Of a stretch of 64,000 nucleotides of DNA, positions 52,770 to 62,567 are shown piece after piece. Each line of letters starts with the position of its first letter. Position 1 is the stretch's first letter. Under the pieces are notes generated by a model. It was not told the DNA's origin. It saw only the letters and a list, made by a program, of their open reading frames with translations, and searched no databases. A program made the translations under genes and the position numbers. The DNA is from UBA5209 sp034002865 (GTDB taxonomy: Bacteria; Patescibacteriota; Dojkabacteria; SC72), in the NCBI GenBank assembly GCA_034002865.1, contig JAVEZR010000002.1:7010-71009 (forward strand). The letters run 5' to 3'.

Positions 52770-53263
52770 AAAGCGCCCTCCCCCAATTGCTCTACTATTA
52801 CGCCAGCAGTTTTAAGAAGTCTGAGACCTTCTGTAGAGTTTTCCCATTCTTCTTTGTACACTAGTCTTTCTATACCAGTCTGTATAAGAAGCTTAGAGCA
52901 TTCCATGCATGGTGAAAGTGTTATATATACTGTGGCACCTTCCATTGCAATGCCATTCTTAGCTGCAAAAGCTATTAAGTTCTGCTCAGCATGTACTACT
53001 TCAGGTTTAGTAACCAGCTTATTTATGCCTTCTAAAAGCATAGGAATACTCAGCATTTCACAATTGTTGTCAAGCCCATTAGGTGTGCCATTATAAGCAG
53101 TAACAAGCACCCTATTATCTTTAGCTAATACAGCGCCAACTTTACGCTTAGTAGCTGATGACAACTCAGCCCATATTTCAGCTGTTGCCATTAGTGTTTT
53201 ATCAAACCTTTTTTGTCTTTCCATCGCAGCACCTACCCACCAACTTAAGCTAACAGGCCCCAT
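52766..53263 (-). CDS. dCMP deaminase (second pass)
   Basis: Same protein as 10158-10655; HAE and PCMEC zinc motifs. Confidence 0.92.
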   Translation of the reverse strand: MGPVSLSWWVGAAMERQKRFDKTLMATAEIWAELSSATKRKVGAVLAKDNRVLVTAYNGTPNGLDNNCEMLSIPMLLEGINKLVTKPEVVHAEQNLIAFAAKNGIAMEGATVYITLSPCMECSKLLIQTGIERLVYKEEWENSTEGLRLLKTAGVIVEQLGEGAL

Positions 53264-54129
53264 TATTTTAATCCTTGATAAACTGGCTGTATATATGATT
53301 CATGCTTAGTATCATAGGAAATCTCTACAACTTTACCTATGAAATACTCAACACCTTTAGCTCTCAATTCATCAGTAAGCCCACTGCCAACATTAACCGT
53401 TTCAAGTGTAATAGGGTCTTTTAATACCAATGACCCTATCATATTAGAGTATTTACCTTCACCTGATAGGCAACCTATGCATACTAAATCAGCAGTAGGC
53501 CTGAACTTTATTTTAAGAGCTGTCTTAACTCTACTACCTGGTTTATACATGTGTGATGGGTATTTAGCTATTGCGCCTTCCCAGCCCTGAGCTACTAGTT
53601 CCTTAGCAACTTTAGCAGCATCACTAAATGACATTAATGTGTGTTTTGCCTTCACTAGACCCGTCAGCTCAAGCTTATTAAGTACACGTAGTCTATCTTC
53701 AAAGTTTGGATAGGAGTTACCATAGGCACTAGCATTTATTATGTCAAACACTACAAAAGTTTCCTTAGCCACGTTTATTTCACTGTGGATACCTTTAGAA
53801 AACTCCGTTCTCCAAGTAGTGGTGTTACCAGCAAATCTCCTATCTCCAAGCTTGCCTTTGCTAGCACCTATATACTCAGCCTCTAGTATGAACTCTTCAT
53901 CTAGATGCTTAAGCCCAGAGCATATCAATCTCTCCAGCGCTGGCAATCTAAACTCTTTATTACCAGAGGTAAAAAATGATATATTTCTACCTCTTTTATG
54001 TATTTGTATATAATGCCCATCATACTTGGTGGACACCATTACATTTGGGTTGGATTTTGTGAGCGCTATAAGCTGTTTAGTGCTTAGCTTGCTTATATCC
54101 GTAGCTTTACACTGTTCAATCATACGCAT
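53263..54129 (-). CDS. ATP-dependent DNA ligase (second pass)
   Basis: Same protein as 10655-11521; KYDGH active site. Confidence 0.92.
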   Translation of the reverse strand: MRMIEQCKATDISKLSTKQLIALTKSNPNVMVSTKYDGHYIQIHKRGRNISFFTSGNKEFRLPALERLICSGLKHLDEEFILEAEYIGASKGKLGDRRFAGNTTTWRTEFSKGIHSEINVAKETFVVFDIINASAYGNSYPNFEDRLRVLNKLELTGLVKAKHTLMSFSDAAKVAKELVAQGWEGAIAKYPSHMYKPGSRVKTALKIKFRPTADLVCIGCLSGEGKYSNMIGSLVLKDPITLETVNVGSGLTDELRAKGVEYFIGKVVEISYDTKHESYIQPVYQGLK

Positions 54130-54719
54130 TTTACACCGCCAAGATAAGTGTTAACCAAGTAATGATGCAGTTCTCTAGTAGCTAGCACATCAGATAAGGA
54201 GTTGTGGGCGTCACTCAAAGTAATACCAGTAGCCTTACAAGCTGCTTCAAGGGTTTGTCTATAACCCGTTCCTATAGCACCGGTATGCACCAGATATTTT
54301 ACAAGTGCATATACATCTAAGTGCCTATAGTCTAAGTAATTAGCATAGGCAGTAGACCCACAATCAATAAACAACTCCTGCAAAAAGCCGGCATCAAACT
54401 CTGAGTTATATGCGTTAAAAATAAATTTATCTTTAGCGTCATATTTATTCACATACTTGCCCATAAGTGCAGTTATAGATGTAAGGGCTTCTCTAGCTGG
54501 CAAGAACCCAGCAAACTGCTCTTCTTTGTAGCCATTTATCTCTAGCGCTTTGGGAGATATAGCTATAGGCCTTTTGTATGATAGTGGGTTGATTTCGAGT
54601 GTCAACTGGTCAACTAATGCGCCATTTATATCTACTAATAAAGATATAGCTATAATACCATTAGTCAACTTACTTAAGCCAGTAGTTTCAGTGTCCACAA
54701 AAAGAAGTTTCTTATCCAT
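54120..54719 (-). CDS. DEDDh exonuclease (second pass)
   Basis: Same protein as 11512-12111. Confidence 0.9.
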   Translation of the reverse strand: MDKKLLFVDTETTGLSKLTNGIIAISLLVDINGALVDQLTLEINPLSYKRPIAISPKALEINGYKEEQFAGFLPAREALTSITALMGKYVNKYDAKDKFIFNAYNSEFDAGFLQELFIDCGSTAYANYLDYRHLDVYALVKYLVHTGAIGTGYRQTLEAACKATGITLSDAHNSLSDVLATRELHHYLVNTYLGGVKCV

Positions 54720-55215
54720 GTAAATCCTCCGATTTTATAAAGTCATTACCTACTTTTTTACCTTTTCTATCCCATATAACTTTAAGAGCTTCATACCAGC
54801 AATCTAACTTGTAATTATCCCCACCAGGCAAAGCATCCCATATCTGCTGAAATTTACCTACACCAGGCGTTTTGATAGCCTCTCTAGTAAGTCTTAAAAA
54901 AACATCTACTATAGCAGTGCTATCTGAATGCTTAAATGAGCAGACGAAAGGCTTGAATGGTGTTTTAGCTCTATGCCTCAGTGTCACTGATACAACTAAA
55001 ATATCACCTACTGCATCTACTTTATCAACGCTAGTATTAGCTTTAGTGAATTCATAGATTTCTTCACCAAGCTTAAGTAACTGCATATTATAGTCGTCAT
55101 TAGGAATTAAACCACGCTCCCTAGCCCAGAACTCAGTGGCTTCTTCTAGCACCATTATTTTGTCGTCAACCTTAGTCAAACAGTCTAACCTAAAGGCTAT
55201 TCCATCAAGTGTCAT
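54712..55215 (-). CDS. MazG-like pyrophosphohydrolase (second pass)
   Basis: Same protein as 12104-12607. Confidence 0.85.
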   Translation of the reverse strand: MTLDGIAFRLDCLTKVDDKIMVLEEATEFWARERGLIPNDDYNMQLLKLGEEIYEFTKANTSVDKVDAVGDILVVSVTLRHRAKTPFKPFVCSFKHSDSTAIVDVFLRLTREAIKTPGVGKFQQIWDALPGGDNYKLDCWYEALKVIWDRKGKKVGNDFIKSEDLHG

Positions 55216-55450
55216 AAAATTTACCTCGCATTATTTCATGTTTTAAACTTTCTTCAGAGAAAGGATGCAATACCACACCATCTAACATGTAGACTAACAT
55301 AGCTACATCTATAGATGCCAAAAATCTATTCTTCCTATATTCACTAATCATAGACTTTGACATTTTAAGCTTGTTTGCTACTTCAGTAGCATTCATACCT
55401 TGGTTTTGTATGTGATTATTTATATAATCACTGATTAAAATTATAGCCAT
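55205..55450 (-). CDS. HTH regulator (second pass)
   Basis: Same protein as 12597-12842. Confidence 0.78.
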   Translation of the reverse strand: MAIILISDYINNHIQNQGMNATEVANKLKMSKSMISEYRKNRFLASIDVAMLVYMLDGVVLHPFSEESLKHEIMRGKFYDT

Positions 55451-55479
55451 CATACCTCCTAATTCTAGCCTGTATCGCA

Positions 55480-55525
55480 ATATAAATAATCATGTAATAG
55501 GGATATATTATATGATTATTTATAT
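55480..55525. promoter_or_regulatory. 14-bp inverted repeat at HTH promoter (second pass)
   Basis: Same element as 12872-12917. Confidence 0.55.
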
Positions 55526-55531
55526 CTCGTT

Positions 55532-55565
55532 ACAGGTCAAAATATGGGCCCATATTTTGACCTGT
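55532..55565. promoter_or_regulatory. 34-bp palindrome (second pass)
   Basis: Same element as 12924-12957. Confidence 0.65.
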
Positions 55566-55650
55566 GATGATATTTAATTTATATCAATATATAATATATC
55601 AAAATAAAATTTATGTATCACCACAGGTCGTTCTATGGATTCTTATTTAA

Positions 55651-56361
55651 TTATTGCTTCCTCCAAAAATTCATGTCTTCAACTATTTTTTTAAGTGAAG
55701 GCACATATTTGTCATACACATGTATATTTACAAAGTGCCAATGCTGTATACCCATAGGAATGTCAAGTTCCTTAGCTATAAGCTTATGCACATCCAGCTG
55801 CCATGCAGCGTCACTCTCTATAAATCCGCGCTTAAGGTCACAACTACGCATAGATATATAGGAATTCAGCTTGCCTTCACGCACAGTATAGGCAGCATAT
55901 ACAGTACATGGGTGGTCATTTTCAGACAACTTATGTATGAAAGGATTAGCGTAGTATATTACAGCCCTTCTTGACTGCGGGTCTTTTTTAAGCTCAGCTA
56001 TAACTGAGGATAACTGATAGCCATTGTGAGGACTGAGTATCAAAAACCCATAGTTACTAAACACAAAGCCATTAGCGTCGGCCGCCCCTTTCCACTTCTT
56101 GGGAGTATCTGGGCTCTCTAAGTCTACTCTAGGGTAAGCACTAAGAAACCAACTTACTTCCTCTAAGTATGCTGCCCTGTCAAATTTGAAATCCTGCCCA
56201 AAGTTAAAAAAGCACTCTTGGGCATTGTGAACGTCAAGTGCTAATGTGATATTAGTAAGCTCGAGCATCTTCTTGCCGCGAACTTCTACTTCTTCACCAT
56301 TAGTTACGAGTCGTGACATAAGAGACTCTATAGAGTTTATCGTCGCATTGTGGTTAATCAT
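55651..56361 (-). CDS. ThyA-family paralogue B (second pass)
   Basis: Same protein as 13043-13753; Asp at the ThyA Asn177 position. Confidence 0.85.
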   Translation of the reverse strand: MINHNATINSIESLMSRLVTNGEEVEVRGKKMLELTNITLALDVHNAQECFFNFGQDFKFDRAAYLEEVSWFLSAYPRVDLESPDTPKKWKGAADANGFVFSNYGFLILSPHNGYQLSSVIAELKKDPQSRRAVIYYANPFIHKLSENDHPCTVYAAYTVREGKLNSYISMRSCDLKRGFIESDAAWQLDVHKLIAKELDIPMGIQHWHFVNIHVYDKYVPSLKKIVEDMNFWRKQ

Positions 56362-57064
56362 TACTTCCTCCAAAAAGTTTATCAAGGTCATTGAAATGTC
56401 TATCGTACAAATGCAAACTAGCCGCATGCCAATAGATATTTCCTACCTCTCTAGCTGTTTTTCCAGCTATTTTTTTAAGCATAAATTGCTGCCATAATAG
56501 GTCAGCGCCTATAAGCCCATACCGTATATCATTGCTTCTCATAGAAACTACTGCATTAAGCTTATCGTCTCTAAAAAGATAGCTCACATACATAGTGCAT
56601 ATATGGTCATTACCACCTAAATAGTGCATGTATGGGTTGGTATAGTATGCTACTGCCTTTCTAGTGTCTTTAGGCCCAGCTTGCAATTCCTTAACAACAT
56701 TATTAAACTGACTGCCATTCTGAGCGCTAAACATAAGATAGCCATAATTGCTATTTATTTTAGCATTTTCATCAGCAATCTGCGCCCATATCTTAGCTGT
56801 CTTACCTATTTTTGACACATCAAGCGATTGTGAAAGATACCAGTCCATTTCTTCTTCTACATAAGTAAGTGACGGCTTAAAGTTTCCTATATGTATTTCA
56901 CAACACTCATTAGCATCAAATACTAACGTTTGGTTAATGAGCTCTACTGTATTAGAAGTTTTAAAACCATTTACTGGCACAGACCTTCCTTCTTTTATAT
57001 AATGCATTAACTTCAATACATGCATTATTGGTATTTCATTATTTGTCAGTGAGTGCTTACTCAT
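56354..57064 (-). CDS. ThyA-family paralogue A (second pass)
   Basis: Same protein as 13746-14456; Asp at the ThyA Asn177 position. Confidence 0.87.
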   Translation of the reverse strand: MSKHSLTNNEIPIMHVLKLMHYIKEGRSVPVNGFKTSNTVELINQTLVFDANECCEIHIGNFKPSLTYVEEEMDWYLSQSLDVSKIGKTAKIWAQIADENAKINSNYGYLMFSAQNGSQFNNVVKELQAGPKDTRKAVAYYTNPYMHYLGGNDHICTMYVSYLFRDDKLNAVVSMRSNDIRYGLIGADLLWQQFMLKKIAGKTAREVGNIYWHAASLHLYDRHFNDLDKLFGGSND

Positions 57065-57785
57065 CTTCTATCTCCTTAGCTATAGCTGCTACGCTTGCTT
57101 TTAGTGTAGCCGATTCAGTATCGAAAAAATGCAGAAACATAGCGTTGCATGCTAAGTGTGCCAAGTGTGGACATCCTGAATCAGTATCTATTATTTCTCC
57201 GCTTCTCCAAGCATTTAAATGCCTCATGAGCGCATCCACATAATGCTCTTGCTGCTCAATAGTAGCTTGCTTCCAGTTATTTCTAGCATATTTAGCTGCC
57301 CCGATAGTCATAACTTTAACCATAGCTTTTTCAAACTCAGGTGTTAGACAATTAAACATTAATTTAGGAGTGTCTAATGACTCCTTCATTAGTCCTTCTG
57401 TCTTGCGAGAAGAGTCAACATTAGAAGCTGAAATATTAAGAAACCATGAATACAATACCTCATAAAACTCTTCTTCAGTTATAGATGATGCGTGGCGATA
57501 GTCTTTATAATACTTATATTTTTTAGTGTTAACGTCGTACTCACGTGTATGGTGATAGTCTTTATAATACTTATATTTTTTAGTGTTAACGTCGTACTCA
57601 CGTGTATACTGCACACCAACATAGCAAAAGCTAAAGTCTACTAGATACTTTTGTATAGCTGACATTTCTGAGCTAGTTAATTCCCGTCCTCCTCTGTGTA
57701 GAACTTCCTTAACAAACATATCCTTCATCTTATCATCATGTGCGCATATCTTAATGCCATTATGAAAGTCTATAACAGTATGCAT
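57057..57785 (-). CDS. DUF5664 pyrophosphohydrolase-type protein (second pass)
   Basis: Same protein as 14449-15177, with the same 19-residue tandem repeat. Confidence 0.85.
   Translation of the reverse strand: MHTVIDFHNGIKICAHDDKMKDMFVKEVLHRGGRELTSSEMSAIQKYLVDFSFCYVGVQYTREYDVNTKKYKYYKDYHHTREYDVNTKKYKYYKDYRHASSITEEEFYEVLYSWFLNISASNVDSSRKTEGLMKESLDTPKLMFNCLTPEFEKAMVKVMTIGAAKYARNNWKQATIEQQEHYVDALMRHLNAWRSGEIIDTDSGCPHLAHLACNAMFLHFFDTESATLKASVAAIAKEIEDE
57497..57608. repeat. 57-bp tandem duplication (second pass)
   Basis: Same element as 14889-15000. Confidence 0.9.
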
Positions 57786-57786
57786 A

Positions 57787-58722
57787 CTACACCTCAGGCT
57801 CAAAAGTTTTTATGTAGTAGTTGCCATTACTATCTACACTTAACAAATTCATATTTACTAAGTTCATAGTAGCTAGTGCCTCTATTTGAGACAGTCCTAC
57901 AGATTCATATGCCCTGACTAGACCTTCCCATAATTCTGAGGCACTCATGTTTTCATTTATGAATTTAAGCGCTTTCTTAGGGCCTATGCCTGGGCAACCT
58001 TTTATATTATCACTTGTGTCACCAACTATACACTGTAGATATGGCCACATGCGGGCTTGACTCTCAGTAACGTCGCACCATTTCATATCTATGTTGTGAT
58101 AAGATGACTCATAATAGTTAAAGTGTGTGCCTGCTACTGCATTAAGCACATCCTTATCCAGCGCTACCAGAATAAAAGTGGGGTCAGCTTTTTTAAGAAA
58201 CACCACTGCATCATCAGCTTCAAAATTTTCATGCGCGAATACTTCTAAATTTAAAGCTTTAAAAGAATCACTAACATCTACATTAAGCCATAAATTTGTT
58301 TTCATCTTAGCTAGGCCAGCAGGTACTCTTTTATCAACCCTGTTAGCTTTATATGAAGATTCGAGTTTATATCTAAACCCGGCTCTACCAATAGTCAAAT
58401 GAAGTTGGGCTTTTCTACATCCAGTTAAATCGAATATTTTCTGAATTTTAGCTACTATATTAGCCATAGCTAATTCTTCATTACATCTGTAAACAGAGAT
58501 AGCAGTAGCTAGGGTAGAGCACCCATTATCAGCCAGTATAGTTTGCCATTCTTCTTCAGAGTAATCATCTTTAATGATTATCTCCTCTACCTCAGCATCT
58601 ACACAAGCGTTATATACTATTGTGTCTGCATCAATAAGTGCAGTGAATTCATTGGCTGGTGGTAGTACTATACCTCCTTCGCCAATTGACATATCTGAGT
58701 ATTCTTCATTAGATTCACACAT
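57787..58722 (-). CDS. 5'-3' exonuclease (second pass)
   Basis: Same protein as 15179-16114. Confidence 0.93.
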   Translation of the reverse strand: MCESNEEYSDMSIGEGGIVLPPANEFTALIDADTIVYNACVDAEVEEIIIKDDYSEEEWQTILADNGCSTLATAISVYRCNEELAMANIVAKIQKIFDLTGCRKAQLHLTIGRAGFRYKLESSYKANRVDKRVPAGLAKMKTNLWLNVDVSDSFKALNLEVFAHENFEADDAVVFLKKADPTFILVALDKDVLNAVAGTHFNYYESSYHNIDMKWCDVTESQARMWPYLQCIVGDTSDNIKGCPGIGPKKALKFINENMSASELWEGLVRAYESVGLSQIEALATMNLVNMNLLSVDSNGNYYIKTFEPEV

Positions 58723-60392
58723 TAAATTACCTCCTGATATCTAACATATTCTATTTCAACTTCCATAGGGATGTCTTTATAATGCATTATAGAAGCCTTA
58801 CTTATCTGTTTCCAAGCTTCCTCCATATTGCGTTTAAGTACATCTGACCAGTAAGCTTCTTGCTCCTCAGGCACACATAATATAATCTCATCATGCACTA
58901 CATTTATAATGTACTCAAGTATTTTTTCATTAGTTTCTTTTGCCGCATAGTGTATAGCTAATTTTGTACACTCAGCAGTTGACCCTTGCACTGGCCCATT
59001 TATACCATCAGTACCTAGCTTTGGTTTAACCACTCTACCCATCGCTGTTCTATACACATAGGTACCACGCTTAACGCCTTCCCATACAGCACCATGGTAT
59101 TTTTTAATATTTGGGTACATAGTAAAGTACTTAGCTTTAGCTTCTTTAGCTTCTTGAGTAGTGAATACTACACCGTATTCAACAAAAGCATACTCTTTAA
59201 ATCGCTCATCTGACATACCAAAAATAAAGCCGAAGTTTACGGCTTTAGCTTTTTGTCTTTCATCTTTAGTTACATCTTCTAAGCGCTTACTCTGCACCTC
59301 AGCAGCAACTGCTTTATGCAAATCTATTTTAGCAACTAGTTGTGCATACATATTAGGCTCTTTAAATATAGCACAACCAAATCTAAGTTCAATGGTGGGG
59401 TAGTCACCCTTAACTATAACATAACCTTTAGGAGGTTGTATTAAATACTTAAGAGCTCTTGGTATTTGCTGAGAATTTATGCCTCTTCTTAAGTTACCAC
59501 CAGTGGAAGTGAATCTACCAGTTATAGCACCTGCTACATTAAACCTAGTTTCTACTACTGGGAAGCTGTAACTATCTAAAAGATTTTTACGTTTTAAATG
59601 GCGTCTCTGGTCATATATAAGTTTAGCCGTTTTCCCTATAGCGCCTTTATCTTCAGTTATTAAATGAATAAGAGTCTCTTTATTAGTTGAGGGTGTGCCA
59701 AGAACTTTTTTACATTGCTTAGGGGAATTTACATTTAAACATCCTAATTGTGGCTTAATCTCAGCTATTTTCTCATCTACTATAGCTTTCTCTTTAGCTA
59801 CACTAGCTTGGTGCATAGGTATACCGTTTTGCTGGTATCTTATAGCGTAATACTGACTTTTTACATCCAGCTGGTAAGCTTTATTATTAGCTATAACTGC
59901 CTGTATTTTAGCATCCTTATACATTTTGTTAAGAACTATGCAGTCAGTAGCTGCATATTTATACTGGTCAGCTGTTAGCTTAACTCCTTTCTTAAACCCT
60001 TCTTTTTGCATAGCTTTCTTATCTATATCTTTGTAAAAATGAGTATAGCCCATTTTATCGATTACTTTATCAAGTGGGTATTCGCGAAAGGAAGGATATG
60101 CAGTTCTTACCGCAAAGAATAAATCATCAAATTTTTTCATAGGCAGATTTAACAAACCTAAGTCATAGGCACTGTTGTACCATACTGCATGCTTAGGTGC
60201 AAGCCAATTAGTTATTTCTGTTTCATCCAAAATATCAGTATCAAGAATGTAAACTAAGTCATTTACGTCAGGTTGAAAAACTTGCAGTAAACGTAAATTT
60301 ATGTATAACCCATCACTTTCAGTATCTGAAAATAATGGATGTGTATTGCTAAGGTGAGATACTTCGGAAAGGTCTTCAATAATCTTGTACAT
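58722..60392 (-). CDS. Family A DNA polymerase (second pass)
   Basis: Same protein as 16114-17784. Confidence 0.95.
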   Translation of the reverse strand: MYKIIEDLSEVSHLSNTHPLFSDTESDGLYINLRLLQVFQPDVNDLVYILDTDILDETEITNWLAPKHAVWYNSAYDLGLLNLPMKKFDDLFFAVRTAYPSFREYPLDKVIDKMGYTHFYKDIDKKAMQKEGFKKGVKLTADQYKYAATDCIVLNKMYKDAKIQAVIANNKAYQLDVKSQYYAIRYQQNGIPMHQASVAKEKAIVDEKIAEIKPQLGCLNVNSPKQCKKVLGTPSTNKETLIHLITEDKGAIGKTAKLIYDQRRHLKRKNLLDSYSFPVVETRFNVAGAITGRFTSTGGNLRRGINSQQIPRALKYLIQPPKGYVIVKGDYPTIELRFGCAIFKEPNMYAQLVAKIDLHKAVAAEVQSKRLEDVTKDERQKAKAVNFGFIFGMSDERFKEYAFVEYGVVFTTQEAKEAKAKYFTMYPNIKKYHGAVWEGVKRGTYVYRTAMGRVVKPKLGTDGINGPVQGSTAECTKLAIHYAAKETNEKILEYIINVVHDEIILCVPEEQEAYWSDVLKRNMEEAWKQISKASIMHYKDIPMEVEIEYVRYQEVI

Positions 60393-60436
60393 TAAAAACT
60401 CCAGTTTGATTGAACTATACAGTAAATATACAAAAA

Positions 60437-60463
60437 TGGCGGGAGTGGATAAGTCTCCCGCCA
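60437..60463 (-). terminator. Terminator after SSB gene (second pass)
   Basis: Same hairpin and U-tract as 17829-17855. Confidence 0.85.
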
Positions 60464-60478
60464 GTGAGGAACTATGGG

Positions 60479-61129
60479 TTAAAACGGTATATCGTCATCA
60501 TCCATAGTATTAGGTGTTGAGTAGTCTTCGTCATCTTCATCGCTAAACATATCTGACATATCTGACAAGTCGCCTGATATATCGCCAGAAGTGCTTTTTA
60601 TAAGCTTACCTATCTGGATACCTTTAAGGTATATAGTCATGCCGTAGGAATTTTTAAATTCATAGGCATCTATCGTACCATGAATTTTACCCATAGACCC
60701 GTTACCTATGAAAGTGTCTTCGTCAAGGTCAAGAGGATTACCCTTTTTGTCAAACAAGCCTATATTATTAGGTTTGCCGTTAGGGAAGAATGAGTTTGTT
60801 TTAAAGAAGAACCCTGTCTCATCAGTATCTTCTTTCTCTTCATTGGTTATAACTTTATAACCAAGAGATTTAGGCACGTCACCTTTTTTCAGTATGCCGG
60901 TATTCTCCGCTTTAAAGCGGTCCCATGCAGCGTCTATCTGTTTTTTAAGCGCTATGCATTCAGGTGAGTCTGTTTTGAATCTTATTGAAGCAAGCTTCTG
61001 CATTTTACTGCCGTCTTCAGCTTCTGATTGGTCACGTCCATCACCCTGTACAAAGCACCACCAAAGGGCACCAACAGGTGTGATAATTTTCTCAGGTTTA
61101 AACGAAAATTTTCTTTGTTTCTTAGCCAT
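60479..61129 (-). CDS. gp2.5-type SSB (second pass)
   Basis: Same protein as 17871-18521; acidic DDDDIPF tail. Confidence 0.85.
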   Translation of the reverse strand: MAKKQRKFSFKPEKIITPVGALWWCFVQGDGRDQSEAEDGSKMQKLASIRFKTDSPECIALKKQIDAAWDRFKAENTGILKKGDVPKSLGYKVITNEEKEDTDETGFFFKTNSFFPNGKPNNIGLFDKKGNPLDLDEDTFIGNGSMGKIHGTIDAYEFKNSYGMTIYLKGIQIGKLIKSTSGDISGDLSDMSDMFSDEDDEDYSTPNTMDDDDIPF

Positions 61130-61160
61130 TACATCCTCGATTGTTTTTATATTGAGTAAA

Positions 61161-61201
61161 ACCGGCGAGGTACAAGTTATTAGGTCCTCGTCCTCGCCGG
61201 T
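61161..61201 (-). terminator. GC-rich hairpin 1 (second pass)
   Basis: Same element as 18553-18593. Confidence 0.6.
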
Positions 61202-61211
61202 AAATTACCTT

Positions 61212-61267
61212 GCCCGCTAGCAGCTTCACCAATGTCATATTGGTGCTATAGCTAACACCCAGCGGGC
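61212..61267 (-). terminator. Branched hairpin 2 (second pass)
   Basis: Same element as 18604-18659. Confidence 0.5.
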
Positions 61268-61274
61268 TTTTACT

Positions 61275-61805
61275 TTACAGCGCCGGTGTTTCTTCTTCAG
61301 AGTTACCAGCATCAGATGCAGGGTCAGCAGCCGGAGTGTCTTCGAACTCTACAACAGTAGAGAAGTCCGGCTTGCGTGAAGTAAGCTCTTCAACACGTTT
61401 CTTGCCTTCTTCAGGGGAAAGGGTGCCTTCAAGAAGTTCAAATGTAATCTGCTTGTGGCCTTCTCTCTGTGCTTTATCGAAGTCCTTACGTGCTTTTTCG
61501 CCGAGGCGAGAAAGTCTACGGAAGCCTGTGCCGCCAACGCCTGTTCCGTTCTTTTCAGTGTAAAAGTATTTTTCTTCTGCAGGGAGGAAAACGCCTGACA
61601 CCTGGCACTTAATGTGCGTGATGTTGCCAGCCTCATCGCGTTTTACAACCGTTTCAAGGTCTACAGCTGCACCAGCTGCTTTGGGAGCTACATTGCGCTC
61701 GATGATTTCAAGGATACCTACGCGAACAGCTTCTTTGACATTATGCTTATCAAAAAGAGCATTGACTTCGCCAAGTACATTAGTGTAAACTTCTTTTTTA
61801 CCCAT
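61275..61805 (-). CDS. Hypothetical acidic-tailed protein (second pass)
   Basis: Same protein as 18667-19197. Confidence 0.75.
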   Translation of the reverse strand: MGKKEVYTNVLGEVNALFDKHNVKEAVRVGILEIIERNVAPKAAGAAVDLETVVKRDEAGNITHIKCQVSGVFLPAEEKYFYTEKNGTGVGGTGFRRLSRLGEKARKDFDKAQREGHKQITFELLEGTLSPEEGKKRVEELTSRKPDFSTVVEFEDTPAADPASDAGNSEEETPAL

Positions 61806-61853
61806 GACTTAACTCTCCTAATTTATATTTTTGTTCGTCTTGTTCATAAAAAT

Positions 61854-61882
61854 ATATTAATTCATTTTTATAAGAATGTAAA
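61854..61882 (-). promoter_or_regulatory. TTTACA-N17-TAATAT promoter (second pass)
   Basis: Same element as 19246-19274. Confidence 0.7.
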
Positions 61883-61912
61883 TATGAAATCTTATAATTT
61901 TTAATATAATTT

Positions 61913-62242
61913 TTATTTAACCTCAGACGACAAGTCGTGTTGTTCATTAATTGCTTTTACCCATCTCTCAAGTCTACCTATGTGCATTTTAGCTCTTGAA
62001 AGTGATATTTTATTTGATGAGAAATAATTAGAAACCGTTGTAACTTTTAAGGCTTCGTCAGCACATACATGACCAAAGAATACCACCCAAGGACATGACG
62101 CACAACAACTAGAGAGACCTAATTCTTCACTGATTTTGTCTGCTATAACACATAATGGGCATTGATTTGAGAAGTGTGTTCCTTCTTTATAGGAAGTGAT
62201 AACTTCTTGTATAGCAGGTAAAAATCTTTTATCAACTTTCAT
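61913..62242 (-). CDS. Cys-rich hypothetical protein (second pass)
   Basis: Same protein as 19305-19634. Confidence 0.65.
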   Translation of the reverse strand: MKVDKRFLPAIQEVITSYKEGTHFSNQCPLCVIADKISEELGLSSCCASCPWVVFFGHVCADEALKVTTVSNYFSSNKISLSRAKMHIGRLERWVKAINEQHDLSSEVK

Positions 62243-62558
62243 GCAGCTCTTCCTTTACTAACTCATTAGTAAAAACTAATTCGAGTCTACGCCTTATAAA
62301 TTCAGTTTGGCTTAGCTCCCAAGTGTCCTTTACAGATGCTTCAAAAGGTGCCCTATAAGTACTAACAGCTCCAGTATGTAAATTAATAATATACCTATAT
62401 AATCCATCAGTATGCACTGCAGCTGTTACTTCCTCACAACCCAAGTGTATACTAAGAAAGGCTTTGTTATCATCAATTGCGTGTCTAGCCAACTTTTGAG
62501 CATGCACTTCTAAATCCTTCTCAGCTTTTTGCTGCGCTTCAACAAATTTTCTTAACAT
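62232..62558 (-). CDS. Hypothetical protein, 108 aa (second pass)
   Basis: Same protein as 19624-19950. Confidence 0.6.
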   Translation of the reverse strand: MLRKFVEAQQKAEKDLEVHAQKLARHAIDDNKAFLSIHLGCEEVTAAVHTDGLYRYIINLHTGAVSTYRAPFEASVKDTWELSQTEFIRRRLELVFTNELVKEELHES

Positions 62559-62567
62559 ATTAGCACC